This document shows positions 1 through 9,079 of a DNA stretch of 64,000 nucleotides, piece by piece. A model generated the notes under the pieces. The model was not told the DNA's origin. It was given only the letters and a program-made list of their open reading frames with translations, and did not search any database. Origin of the DNA: Nocardia higoensis NBRC 100133. Its GTDB lineage: Bacteria; Actinomycetota; Actinomycetes; Mycobacteriales; Mycobacteriaceae. The stretch spans positions 62,001 through 126,000 of the forward strand of contig NZ_BAGA01000145.1 of NCBI RefSeq assembly GCF_000308595.1, given 5' to 3'. Position 1 is the first letter of the stretch. Each line of letters starts with the position of its first letter. The position numbers and the translations under genes were made by a program.

Positions 1-2
1 GA

Positions 3-3000
3 TTGCCGGCGGGCTTCGTCCATCAGGTCGCTCTGGCGCGGCTGCTCGAATCCTGGGGGGTGCGCCCGGACGCGGTGTGCGGGTACGGGTTCGGTGAGCT
101 GGCCGCGGGCGTGGTCGCCGGGGTGCTCACCCCGGCGGATGGGGCCCGGCTCGCCGTCCGGTGGGCCGGTCGAGCGGGTGCGATGCCGCCGGACGAGCGG
201 GTGAGCGCGCTGGTGGGCGCGAGTCCCGAGGAGGTGGCACGGCTGATCGAGCCGCTGCGACCCGCGGTCGCCGTCGCGGCGGTACACGGACCGCGCTCGG
301 TGCTCGTGCGCGGTGAGCCCCGTCAGGTGGAGACCCTCGCGCGGCGCGCGGAGCGGCGCGGGCTGACCGTCGTCGTCCCGGCCGACAGCGCTGCGGCAGT
401 CGCGGTACCGCCACCGCATTCGGCTCCCTCGGACGCCGAACACGAGCCCGGTGGCCGGCACGTCCGACCGGAACAACTCGGCCTCGGTACGCCTCGGGTG
501 CCGTTCTATTCCACCGTCCGCGCCGGCGAGGTCTTCACGACGTGCGCACCGGACGGCCACTACTGGACGGAAGAGACCGGCGGCGCCGTGCACTTGGCGG
601 CCGCGATGGCGCGGGCGGTGCGCGACGGCGTGGGCACGGTGCTCGAGTTCGCGACGCACCCGGCCCTGGTGCCGGCCTTGCGGGAGTACCCGGAGTTCGC
701 GGATTCCGCGCACCCGGTCGGCGACCGCGACGACGAAGTGGCCGCGCTGTTGCTCGCGCTCGCCGAACTGCACGCCGACGGCCGGTTCGTCGAATGGTCC
801 GGCCAGGGTCCGTTCACCGCCGCGGCGCCGCGACGGCGCTGGCGGCGCACCCCGGTCCGGTCACCGCTGCCGCTGGTCACCGATTGCGCCGCTGCCACGG
901 TCGACGCCGGCGAGACCGGTGAACACGCGCTCGGCGCCGTCGCGCTCGTGCCCACCGGCTATTGGGTACGCACCCTGCTGCGCCTGGCCGCGCCGGCCGA
1001 GATGATGACCGATTTCGTCGTGCACGACCGGCTCGGGCCGGACGCGCTGGGCGCGATCGAATGCCGAGACGACGGCCCGGCCGGTTTGCGCGCCTACATC
1101 GACGAGGTACCCGTGGTGTCGGCGCGACCCCTGCCCGGACCCACCCCCGCCGACATCGTGGCATGGATGCGCGTGGTCGACACCGGCCGCTCGGCGCGGC
1201 ATCGGATGCGCGAACTCGGCAGCACCGGTTTCTACGCGCTCCTGCGCAGGAACCGCCTGGAATACGGCCCGCGGCGGCGGGTGCTCGGCCGTTTGGAAAC
1301 CGGTGGCGGGCACGCCTTCGCCACGGTGGAAACCGTTGCGGCAAACCTGGTCTCGATTGTCGAGGGGTGCCTGCATCTGCTCGTCGCGGCCGCCCCCGAG
1401 TACGTCTCGGACCGGACCTGGCCGAGTGTGCCCGCGATTTCGGCGGTGTGGGTGGGCACGAACGCCGACCGGCTGATCGCCCGCGCGTACGCCACCGTGC
1501 GCGAGCGTGGGCCGGACTCCCTGCTCGGCGACGTCGTCGGCACCGACGACGAAGGAGTACCGGTGCTGGCACTGTCGGGGGTTCGCATCGTCTTCGCCGA
1601 GCGCGACGCGGACGCCGGGGACGAACAGCCCGAGATCGCCCCGTTCCGCACCCAGGTGTGGCTGCCCGTCGCCACCGGCACGGACGCGCCGCCCTCCCGG
1701 ATGCGACGGCTGCTGGTGGTCGGCGCTTCGGAAACCGCTGCGCGCCTTGCCCGTTCGACCGACCTGACGGTGCCCACCGAGCACGTCGCGACGGCGCCGG
1801 ACGCGGCGGGCGAAGTGGTGTGGGCGGCCGCCGAAGCCGTGGACCCACCCACCGGGATCGTGCTGGTCTGGCCCGACGGCGACGATCCCGAACCGGCCGC
1901 CGCGCTGGCCCGCGCCCACACCGCGCTCACCCGCGCCTGCGCCGCCGCCGGGCTCGCCGGTCTGACCGTGGTACTGCCCCGCCGTGCCCTGCGTGGCAGC
2001 GGAGGCGCGGCCACCGCCTGGGGAGTTGCGGCACTGACCCGCACGCTGCGCCTGGAATCGCGACGGCGCGTCCGGGTGGTCTGGACCGACACCGACCCAC
2101 GGGCGGTGGGCCTGCTCGCCGACCTGGTGACGATCGACGCGCCCGGCGGCAGGCGCGCGGAGCCGCTGATCGCCGACTCACCCGGCGCCGAGGCGGTGCG
2201 GGCCGTTGGCGAGCCTTTGCCCGGCCCGCCAGGACCGAACGAGGCGGTCCCGGTCCGGGCCGTGCCGAACGACTCGGTGAGCACCGCGCCGATGGACGAC
2301 TCCCGTGCCGACGCGGCCCCGAGCAGCCCGCTGACCAGCACGTCGGCAGGCGACTCGGGATCGCACGTGGCGGCGGGCGACAGGATGACCGGCGCGGCGC
2401 CGGGCGACTCGACCATCGGTACCGCACCCGACGACGCGGGGACACACGCGGCGCCGGACGACTCGTTTCTGAACGCGGCACCGGGAACCCCGCTGACCAG
2501 CACGTCGGCAGGCGATCCGAGCCCGCCCGTCGCGGCGGGCGACAGGATGACCGGCGCGGCGCCGGGCGACTCGGGGACGATCGAGTTCGGATCCGATGTC
2601 CTGTGGGCGGGCGACCTGCGCGTGGGCGCCGACGGGCTGGCCGTGCGCCGGTTCCGGCAGGCGCCGGCTGTCGGCTCGCCCGCACCGCGGATCGATCCGG
2701 GCGGGACATATGTGGTGACCGGCGGGCTCGGGCGGCGCGGGGCGATCGCGGTGCGCTGGCTGCTCGACGCGGGCGCCCACGATGTCGTCGTGCTCACCCG
2801 CGATCCACGGCCGGTGCCCGGGCCGCTGGACGGACTGGAGGACAGGTTCGTCGTGGTGCGCTGCGATGTGGCCGATCGGGCCGAGCTGGCGAGCGCGCTG
2901 GACGACATCCGCGAATACGGCTCGACCATCCGCGGCGTGGTGCATGCCGCGGAGGACTTCGAACCCGCCGCGTTCGGCGCGGTGACTCCCGACCATCTGG

Positions 3001-3347
3001 CTCGCCTCTTCGCGCCGAAAGCCGAAGCCGCGCGCTATCTGCTCGAACTGACGTCGGGCGACCCGATCGATTTCGTGCTGCTGTTCTCCTCGGCGGCGGG
3101 CGCACTCGGTGCGCGGAACCAGGCGGGCTACGCCGCGGCGTCGGCGGCTTTGGACGCGCTCGCGGCCGGATCGCGGCGCAGACGGGTGCTGGCTTTGGGC
3201 TGGGAGATCCGGCAGTCCGAGGGCGCGACGGCGATCACGGACAACGACCCGGCGAAGGTGGCTCGCGGCGCCCACGTGCTGACCCAGGCATTGCGCAGCG
3301 GCGCGCCGCATCTGCTGGTGAGTGGGGAGATCGGGGCCGGCGACTGA
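3..3347 (+). CDS. Type I polyketide synthase, C-terminal part (degenerate AT, DH-like, KR), 5' truncated
   Basis: The frame is already open at the window edge, so the first 1114 residues visible are the C-terminal part of a longer protein. Residues 1-250 align by eye with an acyltransferase domain, but the nucleophile elbow reads GYGFGE (27-32) where GHSxGE is expected, so the serine is Gly29. The region that should hold the AT histidine is degenerate. About 290-545 resembles a hotdog dehydratase: the HxxxGxxxxP motif is present with Ala for Gly, and the later Asp is Glu. After a low-complexity linker (about 730-880) comes a ketoreductase with TGGLGRRG, FSSAAG and YAAAS. No phosphopantetheine (DSL) domain follows. 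Siderophore PKSs such as MbtD/NbtC have comparable AT-KR layouts, but DH-like sequence is not expected there, so the product is unknown. Confidence 0.85.
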   Translation: MPAGFVHQVALARLLESWGVRPDAVCGYGFGELAAGVVAGVLTPADGARLAVRWAGRAGAMPPDERVSALVGASPEEVARLIEPLRPAVAVAAVHGPRSVLVRGEPRQVETLARRAERRGLTVVVPADSAAAVAVPPPHSAPSDAEHEPGGRHVRPEQLGLGTPRVPFYSTVRAGEVFTTCAPDGHYWTEETGGAVHLAAAMARAVRDGVGTVLEFATHPALVPALREYPEFADSAHPVGDRDDEVAALLLALAELHADGRFVEWSGQGPFTAAAPRRRWRRTPVRSPLPLVTDCAAATVDAGETGEHALGAVALVPTGYWVRTLLRLAAPAEMMTDFVVHDRLGPDALGAIECRDDGPAGLRAYIDEVPVVSARPLPGPTPADIVAWMRVVDTGRSARHRMRELGSTGFYALLRRNRLEYGPRRRVLGRLETGGGHAFATVETVAANLVSIVEGCLHLLVAAAPEYVSDRTWPSVPAISAVWVGTNADRLIARAYATVRERGPDSLLGDVVGTDDEGVPVLALSGVRIVFAERDADAGDEQPEIAPFRTQVWLPVATGTDAPPSRMRRLLVVGASETAARLARSTDLTVPTEHVATAPDAAGEVVWAAAEAVDPPTGIVLVWPDGDDPEPAAALARAHTALTRACAAAGLAGLTVVLPRRALRGSGGAATAWGVAALTRTLRLESRRRVRVVWTDTDPRAVGLLADLVTIDAPGGRRAEPLIADSPGAEAVRAVGEPLPGPPGPNEAVPVRAVPNDSVSTAPMDDSRADAAPSSPLTSTSAGDSGSHVAAGDRMTGAAPGDSTIGTAPDDAGTHAAPDDSFLNAAPGTPLTSTSAGDPSPPVAAGDRMTGAAPGDSGTIEFGSDVLWAGDLRVGADGLAVRRFRQAPAVGSPAPRIDPGGTYVVTGGLGRRGAIAVRWLLDAGAHDVVVLTRDPRPVPGPLDGLEDRFVVVRCDVADRAELASALDDIREYGSTIRGVVHAAEDFEPAAFGAVTPDHLARLFAPKAEAARYLLELTSGDPIDFVLLFSSAAGALGARNQAGYAAASAALDALAAGSRRRRVLALGWEIRQSEGATAITDNDPAKVARGAHVLTQALRSGAPHLLVSGEIGAGD
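2328..2573 (+). repeat. Two 84-bp near-identical repeats inside the PKS linker
   Basis: Positions 2328-2411 and 2490-2573 start with the same 23 bases, differ over a short middle stretch and end with the same 30 or so bases. The repeat distance of 162 bp keeps frame, so the protein carries two copies of a PLTSTSAGD...AAGDRMTGAAPGDS segment 54 residues apart. Surrounding shorter APDD/APGDS units suggest stepwise duplication of a flexible Ala/Asp/Ser-rich linker between the DH-like and KR regions. Confidence 0.8.
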
Positions 3348-3358
3348 CCCTCGCCGGT

Positions 3359-3754
3359 TCAGTGCTCGTCGCGGCCGAGCAGCCGATCCGTCTCGCGACG
3401 TTCGCGTTTGGTGGGGCGACCGGACCCGCGATCGCGCCGCGGCATGGCGGCCAGCACTTCCTTCGGGGGTGGCGGCGGGCTGCGGTCGATCAGGCATTGA
3501 GCGGCGATCGGAGCGCCGACCCGTTTGGTGACGATCCGCTCCACGATGACGACGCGTTCGATGCCGCCGATGCGGATACGCACCTCGTCACCGGGCCGGA
3601 CGGGCTGAGCGGGTTTCGCGGTGGCCCCGTTGACTCGGACGTGGCCACCACGACAGGCATCGGCCGCCGCCGAGCGAGTGGAAAACAGCCGCACCGACCA
3701 CGTCCAGGAATCCACCCTGGCCTGAGTCGGTGCGCTCTGCTCTCGCTGCGGCAT
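3359..3754 (-). CDS. S4-domain RNA-binding protein (Hsp15-like)
   Basis: 131 residues starting MPQREQ. An S4 fold lies at about 13-60, with the RLFSTR and GGHVRVNG signatures typical of Hsp15/YbcJ-type proteins that bind structured rRNA. It is followed by a short beta segment and a basic proline-rich tail ending RERRETDRLLG. In E. coli Hsp15 rescues stalled 50S subunits; here the role is inferred from family only. A longer in-frame extension upstream has arginine-rich shadow composition and was not used. The gene converges with the PKS gene, 11 nt apart. Confidence 0.85.
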   Translation of the reverse strand: MPQREQSAPTQARVDSWTWSVRLFSTRSAAADACRGGHVRVNGATAKPAQPVRPGDEVRIRIGGIERVVIVERIVTKRVGAPIAAQCLIDRSPPPPPKEVLAAMPRRDRGSGRPTKRERRETDRLLGRDEH

Positions 3755-3777
3755 CCGTACTTGTCGGGCTGCTCGCG

Positions 3778-4419
3778 TCAGTCCGCGATACGGCGGGCGG
3801 TGACGACCATGTCGGGGCGAAGCGGGGTGTAGGACACCGGCTCGCCGGACTGCACCGCGTTCAGCAGCTTGCCGTCGCCGGCGTAGAGGCCGACGTGACC
3901 GCCGCCGTTGGTCACCACGATGTCGCCGGGGCGCAGTTCCTCGAACGCCACCGGAGCGCCGACGTGCGACTGCTCGAAGCTGGTGCGGGGAAGCTCGATT
4001 CCGGCCTGCCGGTAGGCCCACTTGACCAGACCGGAGCAGTCGAAGGTGGAGGGGCCGGCAGCGCCCCAGGAGTACATGGCGCCGACCTTGGTCTTGGCGG
4101 CGTCGAGGGCGATATCACCGATGGTCGTCTGCTGCACGAACGGCGCCGACGGCATCGTGAACTGGGGGAGCTGCGGCGCGGCCAGCGGCGCACCCGGCGC
4201 GGCCAGGGCCTGCTGAAGCTGCTGCTCGAGTTGCTGGACGGGCTGCTCGAACTCCTGCGGCACCGGGACATCGAAATCGCCGAGGCCAGGAATATTGATG
4301 GTGGCGGCCATTGCCGGGATGGCGGGCATCGCGCCGGTGGCGGCGACCGCGCCCATGACAAGAGCACCCTTAACGGAATTCGGCACACGCGATTCCCGCT
4401 GCAAGCTGTGTTTACCCAC
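3778..4419 (-). CDS. Secreted NlpC/P60 peptidoglycan endopeptidase
   Basis: 213 residues from a GTG start preceded by GGAG 8 nt upstream. A Sec-type signal (about 1-40, ending PAMAA) is followed by a Pro/Gln-rich segment with a short predicted coiled coil (about 50-70). The NlpC/P60 domain has nucleophile Cys128 in FDCSGLV and His175 in GGGHVGLY. Family members cut D-Glu/mesoDAP bonds in wall peptides. The short Gln-rich stalk resembles the small secreted Rip-type hydrolases of mycobacteria. An ATG 90 nt upstream is in frame but would bury the signal peptide behind a hydrophilic leader. Confidence 0.88.
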   Translation of the reverse strand: MGKHSLQRESRVPNSVKGALVMGAVAATGAMPAIPAMAATINIPGLGDFDVPVPQEFEQPVQQLEQQLQQALAAPGAPLAAPQLPQFTMPSAPFVQQTTIGDIALDAAKTKVGAMYSWGAAGPSTFDCSGLVKWAYRQAGIELPRTSFEQSHVGAPVAFEELRPGDIVVTNGGGHVGLYAGDGKLLNAVQSGEPVSYTPLRPDMVVTARRIAD

Positions 4420-4710
4420 CGACCTGAGTCTCCGATCGTTTCCTGCATTCCCCGCCGACCGGTCCGCTCGCGAGACTCGGAGCCCGGAAGTGCAGCCCCG
4501 CACCTCCATCGCGGTGGGTCCGGCACGACAGCCGGTAACACGGTGGCTCCGACAGCCGATAAGGCGGGTGACCCAGTGGCGCCCTCCTCTTACGAAGTGA
4601 CACCCTCCACTAAGTCACGAGAAGATTACGATGCTCGACCGCGCTTGTCCAGCGGAGCGGGCGGTGTTTCCGAGCCTTTGTGAATATTCCCTGGACAACT
4701 CACAGCCGGG

Positions 4711-5031
4711 CTATCGCGTCTGCTCGCCCGCGGGCCGCGCGACCGCCGACGCGCGCTCGAGTTCGTCGATTCGCCGCCGCGCGTCGGCCAGTTCCAGCTC
4801 CACCTGGGCCAGCGCCTCCACCAACGGCCCGATGGCCATGTCGGCGAGCAGCTCCGGGCCCACGTCCTCGTGGTCGAGCGCCCCGAGCAGCGCGGCCTTG
4901 ATCACCCGCGCCCGGCGCGCCCCCGCGGGCACCGTCCAGGCCCGAATCACCTCCGCGACGTCGGCGAGTGCCGGATCGTCGAAAACAGTGTCCTCGTAAG
5001 CGGATTCCTCGTGGACGGACTCCTCGAACAT
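4711..5031 (-). CDS. Small acidic conserved-type protein with C-terminal coiled coil
   Basis: 106 residues starting MFEESV after a clear GGAGG. The N-terminal 25 residues are strongly acidic. A central helical segment (about 35-75) carries the ARRARVIKAALLGAL stretch. The C-terminal 30 residues form heptad-like LVEALAQVELELADARRRIDELERA. No family recognised. It is divergent from the ATPase at 5153 with 121 nt between starts, so the two may share a regulatory region. Coding is supported by the SD and codon usage; function unknown. Confidence 0.7.
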   Translation of the reverse strand: MFEESVHEESAYEDTVFDDPALADVAEVIRAWTVPAGARRARVIKAALLGALDHEDVGPELLADMAIGPLVEALAQVELELADARRRIDELERASAVARPAGEQTR

Positions 5032-5152
5032 GGGCCTCCGATCGTCGCGGCGGTGCCTGGTGTCGGGGACGACAAGGACAAGATAGCGAAATCTACGACT
5101 TGCCGAATACTTCGGAAGATTTCGCTGTTCACACGCGCTACGGTTTCCGGGC

Positions 5153-6334
5153 ATGGACCCCGTGCGCAATCCGTATGCACCAGGAGCCGGCCAGCGCCCG
5201 CCCGAACTCGCCGGACGCGACAAGCAGTTGCAGGCCTTCGACATCGTGCTGGAACGGGTCGCCCGCGGCAGGCCGGAACGCAGCGTCATGCTCACCGGAC
5301 TGCGCGGTGTCGGCAAGACGGTTCTGCTCAATCAGCTTCGCTCGGCGGCGGTTTCGCGCGGCTGGGGCACGGGCAAGATCGAGGCCAGGCCGGACCAGGA
5401 GCTGCGCAGACCACTGTCCTCGGCGCTGCACATGGCGACCAGGGCGGTGGCCATGTCGCACCGCAATCCCGAGCGCGTCGACGATTTCCTCGGCATTCTC
5501 AAGGCTTTCGCCCTGCGCGCCACCGCCGACAAGGGGATGCGCGACCGCTGGCAGCCCGGCATCGACGTGCCCGCGGTGGCGGGCCGGGCCGACTCCGGCG
5601 ACATCGAGATCGACCTGGTGGAGCTGCTCGAGGAGGCGGCGGCGCTGGCGGGCGACATCGGCGTCGGGATGGCGATCTTCATCGACGAGATGCAGGACCT
5701 CGGCCCGGCCGATATCTCCGCCATCTGCGGCGCCTGCCACCAGCTCAGCCAGGACGCCGCCCCGCTGATCGTGGTCGGCGCGGGCCTGCCGCATCTGCCC
5801 GCCGTGCTCTCGGCGTCCAAGAGCTACTCCGAGCGGCTGTTCAGTTATCACCGCATCGATCGCCTCGACCGCGAATCCGCCGACCGGGCGCTGCTGGCGC
5901 CCGCCGAACGCGAAGAGGTGAAGTTCACCGAGGAAGCACTGGAAGCGCTGTACCGCAAGGCCGACGGCTACCCGTACTTCGTCCAGGCCTACGGCAAGGC
6001 GACCTGGGACCAGGCGCCGGAGAGCCCGATCACCGCCGAGGATGTCGAGGTCGCCGCGCCCGCGGCCGAGGAGGAGCTGGCGGTCGGCTTCTTCGGCTCC
6101 CGCTACGAACGCGCCACCCCCGCCGAACGCGAGTACATGCGGGCGATGGCCGACCTGTCCGGCGACGACGGCCCGGTGGCGACCTCGGCGGTGGCCGCCG
6201 AACTGGGCCGCAAGCCCGCCTCGCTCTCCCCGGCCAGGGACGGGCTGATCAAGAAGGGCCTGATCTATTCGGCCGAACGCGGCACCATCGGTTTCACCGT
6301 TCCGCACTTCGGCCGATATCTGCGCAGCGTCTGA
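5153..6334 (+). CDS. Stand-alone AAA-type ATPase with C-terminal winged-helix-like region
   Basis: 393 residues. Walker A is GLRGVGKT (49-56) and Walker B is IFIDE (175-179), followed by MQDL and a sensor-like GAGLP segment. The C-terminal 90 residues (from about 300, after ERATPAEREYM) look like a winged helix with ELGRKPASLSPARDGLIKKG. This architecture resembles archaeal-type ATPases and ORC/Cdc6-like or STAND regulators often annotated only as ATP-binding protein in actinomycetes. No nuclease, protease or other effector domain is fused, so an immune or DNA-related role cannot be claimed. SD is weak. Confidence 0.82.
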   Translation: MDPVRNPYAPGAGQRPPELAGRDKQLQAFDIVLERVARGRPERSVMLTGLRGVGKTVLLNQLRSAAVSRGWGTGKIEARPDQELRRPLSSALHMATRAVAMSHRNPERVDDFLGILKAFALRATADKGMRDRWQPGIDVPAVAGRADSGDIEIDLVELLEEAAALAGDIGVGMAIFIDEMQDLGPADISAICGACHQLSQDAAPLIVVGAGLPHLPAVLSASKSYSERLFSYHRIDRLDRESADRALLAPAEREEVKFTEEALEALYRKADGYPYFVQAYGKATWDQAPESPITAEDVEVAAPAAEEELAVGFFGSRYERATPAEREYMRAMADLSGDDGPVATSAVAAELGRKPASLSPARDGLIKKGLIYSAERGTIGFTVPHFGRYLRSV

Positions 6335-6650
6335 CCGATCATCCGGTATACGACTTCTTCTCTCCTGGAACATAATCGCAGCCGAGGCCGAGAATAAGGC
6401 CGGGATATTATCCGCGGTGGATCAGCCCCGCAAGGGTTGTCATCATCGAGCGCATCGACACTGGTGGGAGCGTCATTTCTGTGCAAGCCTGAATGTCATG
6501 CCAGCGAATCCGTTCCGTGCCGCGTGTCGCCGCTGACCATCTCTTACGGATAGCCCGGTTCGAATTCAATCATTTCGCTCGCACCTGAAGAAACACAGTT
6601 CCCGCCGGTCGTCGAACCGTTTTTCCGGCCCTGCTCGAAGAAGGCCTCCC
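6335..6650. other. Intergenic region upstream of the LysR gene
   Basis: 316 bp between the ATPase and the LysR gene. It is more A/T-rich than its surroundings (for example around 6350-6420). No coding frame, tRNA or strong inverted repeat was found. It presumably contains the promoter and autoregulatory site of the LysR gene. Confidence 0.5.
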
Positions 6651-7592
6651 ATGTTGAATCTGCGTCGTTTGTTGTTGCTCCGCGATCTGGCGGAACTGGG
6701 TACGGTAACCGCGGTAGCCGATCGCCGCAGCATCACCAGTTCGGCCGTCTCCGCGCAACTTCGAGTGTTGGAGGACGAGGTGGGCGCCGTTCTGTTCCGT
6801 CGCTCGGGACGCAACGTGCGGCTCACCGCCAGCGGGGAGATCCTGGTCGAGCACGCGCGCAACATCATTCGCGATGTGGACGCCGCGCTCGGCGCGGTCG
6901 CCGCCACGCAGGAGCGGACCGGGGGCCGGATCGCGATCTCCGGCTTCGAGACCAGCATTTCGACATTCGCCGGGCCGCTGCTGCAACGGTTGGGCAACGC
7001 GAGACCGGAATTACAGGTGCGGGTGGTCCAGGCCGACAGCTCGACCTCGCTGCGCGCCCTGCGGCACGGGGATATCGATGTCGCGCTCGTCTCCCGCCTC
7101 CACTTCCACGCCGACGTCTCGCTCGGCGGGCTGCACATCGAGGAGTTGCTCTACGACCCGCTGGTGCTGCTGGCGCCACGCCGGCTGCACCGGCACCTGC
7201 GCACGCTGGGCCCGCGAGCCGCGGAGCAGGAACCGTGGATCACCGGACGGCCGGAGACCGGCTTGGCCGAGGCGCTGGTCCGGCTCGGCGAACGCGTGGG
7301 ATTCGTTCCCCAGGTGACGCACCGCGTGATCGGGGCGCCGAACATGTGCCAGCTCGCCGCCGCCGGGATCGGCCTGACCCTGGTGCCGCTGCTCTCGGTG
7401 CCCGAATCCCTGCGCGAGCTCGTCGTGGACGGCCTCGACGTCGGCGGGCGCTCGATCAGCGCACTGCACCGCGAGGGAGCGGCCGGTAACCCGGCCGTCT
7501 CCCTGGTGATGCGCACGCTGCGCGAGGTCGCCCGCGAACGCGACCTCGCGGCGCGGGACTTCCTCTCCCTCGGGCTCGACGTGGCCTCATGA
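6651..7592 (+). CDS. LysR-family transcriptional regulator
   Basis: 313 residues. An N-terminal winged helix-turn-helix (1-60, with VADRRSITSSAVSAQLRVLEDE) is followed by the helical linker and a periplasmic-binding-fold effector domain (about 90-300). The gene faces the 3' end of the ten-gene minus-strand cluster, 79 nt from its last gene, with a perfect hairpin between them. LysR regulators commonly control adjacent catabolic or sulfur-scavenging genes, so it is the obvious candidate regulator for that cluster. This is inference, because it is not divergent from the cluster promoter. Confidence 0.9.
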   Translation: MLNLRRLLLLRDLAELGTVTAVADRRSITSSAVSAQLRVLEDEVGAVLFRRSGRNVRLTASGEILVEHARNIIRDVDAALGAVAATQERTGGRIAISGFETSISTFAGPLLQRLGNARPELQVRVVQADSSTSLRALRHGDIDVALVSRLHFHADVSLGGLHIEELLYDPLVLLAPRRLHRHLRTLGPRAAEQEPWITGRPETGLAEALVRLGERVGFVPQVTHRVIGAPNMCQLAAAGIGLTLVPLLSVPESLRELVVDGLDVGGRSISALHREGAAGNPAVSLVMRTLREVARERDLAARDFLSLGLDVAS

Positions 7593-7598
7593 GCCGGG

Positions 7599-7628
7599 CC
7601 GGCCCGGTGCGGCGAGGCACCGGGCCGG
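7599..7628. terminator. Bidirectional hairpin between lysR and the acyl-CoA-dehydrogenase-like gene
   Basis: Perfect 12-bp inverted repeat (7599-7610 with 7617-7628) around a 6-nt loop, 7 nt after the LysR stop and between convergent genes. There is no T tract on either strand. Confidence 0.7.
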
Positions 7629-7671
7629 AGATCGATCGATATCGGAGCGCAGGCTCGGGCGCCCGGCCGGC

Positions 7672-9003
7672 TCAGGGCACCACGGCGAGCCGGGGCTCGG
7701 ACCCACCCGCCGGATCCTCGTTCTCCGCGTCGATCAGGCCGGGCGCCACGCCCACCGAGGGCTGGCTGAGCGGCTCGGCGTCGTTGAGCAGGTAGTCGCC
7801 GAGCTGGCGTTCGCGGTAGATGACCGGGTTGTGTGAGGCCAGCGTGCGAGCGTTGCGCCAGTGCCGGTCCAGATGCAGGCTGTTGTCGAGCGCCGAGGCG
7901 CCCCCGACCTCGAAGATCTCGTTGGTGGCGCGCAGCGCGAGGTCGATCACGACGCTCTGCGCGCGATAGACGTCGAGCTCGGCTTCCAGCTCCAGGGCGT
8001 GCACCGCTGCCTCGGCGGCCTCGGTGCGTCCCGCGGGCCCGGCGGTGCGCAGCGCGAACCGGGCGTCGGCGGCACGATCCAGTCTGTCCGCGGCCCCCAG
8101 CACGATGTCCCTGAGAGCTCGCGCGACCGCGTCCACCCGGCCGATCACCTGCTGCACCTGCGGGTCCTCGCGCGGCAGATCGGCGCCTGCCTGGCTGTAG
8201 GAGCGGCGCCTGCGCCGCACGAATCCGGCGATGTCGTCCACCGCCCGTGCGGTGATGCCCGCCAGCGTCGCGAGATGGACCAGTTGCACGATGGCCAGCT
8301 GCCCGGCGAAGACCCGGTCGGTGGGGATCACGTCCTCGGCGGCGACGGGCACATCGGTGAACACGGAGGTGCCGCTGGCGCTCATGCGCTGGCCGAAACC
8401 CGAGTAGTCGTCGAGCAGCCGGACCCCCTCGGCGCCTGCGGGCACCAACGCCGTCACCCGCTGGTCGTCCGCGCCGACCACGGCCACCGAGATGTAGTCG
8501 GCGTACAGGCTGCCGGTGCTGTAGTACTTGGTCCCGTTGAGCAGCAGGCGATCGCCGTCGGCGCGCAGCGTCGCGTTGGTGCGCCCGCGGACGTTGCCCG
8601 AGCGTTCGCTGCTGGCATTGCCGACGATCGCGCCCTCGCCGATCAGCCGTAGCCAGCGCCCGCCGCGTTCGGTGTCGCGCTCGCGCAGCCGGTCCTCGGT
8701 GAACCGGAAGTGCACCCGCAGCGCCTGCACCAGATTCGATTCGGCGGCGCCGAGTTCGATGAGCAGCAGGAACAGCTGCCGCAGGGTGACGCCGCCCCCG
8801 CCGAATTCCCGCGGCACCCGCAGCGCGCCGAAGCCCTGTTCGCGCAGCCGGCCCGCCTCCTCCAGCGGGAGTCGCCGCGTGGTCTCCCGGTCGAGGGCGC
8901 CTTCCGCGATGCGCTCGAACACGGGACGGAAACGTTCCAGGAGTTCCGCGTCGGTGGGTGCGGCTTCGGCCTGCGGCGAGCTCGTCTGCTCGGCTGTGGA
9001 CAT
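7672..9003 (-). CDS. Acyl-CoA-dehydrogenase-fold flavin oxidoreductase (SfnB/DszC-like)
   Basis: 443 residues starting MSTAEQ, with AAGGAG 6 nt before the ATG. It has the acyl-CoA dehydrogenase layout: N-terminal helical domain (about 20-140), middle beta domain with the NGTKYYSTGS stretch, and a C-terminal helical domain ending in the NEIFEVGGASAL motif seen in this superfamily. Sequence style (RVPREFGGGG, NVRGRTNATLR) matches the monooxygenase branch that includes DszC and SfnB, which use reduced flavin and O2, rather than beta-oxidation enzymes. It is the last gene of the cluster, 76 nt after the ABC ATPase. Substrate unknown. Confidence 0.82.
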   Translation of the reverse strand: MSTAEQTSSPQAEAAPTDAELLERFRPVFERIAEGALDRETTRRLPLEEAGRLREQGFGALRVPREFGGGGVTLRQLFLLLIELGAAESNLVQALRVHFRFTEDRLRERDTERGGRWLRLIGEGAIVGNASSERSGNVRGRTNATLRADGDRLLLNGTKYYSTGSLYADYISVAVVGADDQRVTALVPAGAEGVRLLDDYSGFGQRMSASGTSVFTDVPVAAEDVIPTDRVFAGQLAIVQLVHLATLAGITARAVDDIAGFVRRRRRSYSQAGADLPREDPQVQQVIGRVDAVARALRDIVLGAADRLDRAADARFALRTAGPAGRTEAAEAAVHALELEAELDVYRAQSVVIDLALRATNEIFEVGGASALDNSLHLDRHWRNARTLASHNPVIYRERQLGDYLLNDAEPLSQPSVGVAPGLIDAENEDPAGGSEPRLAVVP

Positions 9004-9079
9004 GGTGATCTCCTTCGATCGGAACCGGATTGGGGGATGAGTCGGGATACCGGATGGGAGGTGGCAGAACGAAGACGGC

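Noticed and set aside
962..3832. 956-codon plus-strand frame overlapping the PKS gene
   Set aside because: Arg/Gly/Ala-rich shadow frame with no domain; the PKS frame has recognisable KR and DH-like motifs.
4420..4700. Possible ydaO-type c-di-AMP riboswitch upstream of the NlpC/P60 gene
   Set aside because: A GGACCCAC-like stretch is present on the minus strand, but the invariant GGGGUGAAUC and the later conserved parts of the motif are missing.
5153..6334. Stand-alone ATPase with small divergent protein as an anti-phage system
   Set aside because: No effector domain, no defence genes nearby, and similar ATPases are widespread in actinomycetes; nothing in the sequence supports immunity.
6550..6575. 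T-loop-like sequence GGTTCGAATTC suggesting a tRNA
   Set aside because: The bases flanking it do not pair to form a T stem, and no acceptor, D or anticodon arm is present upstream.
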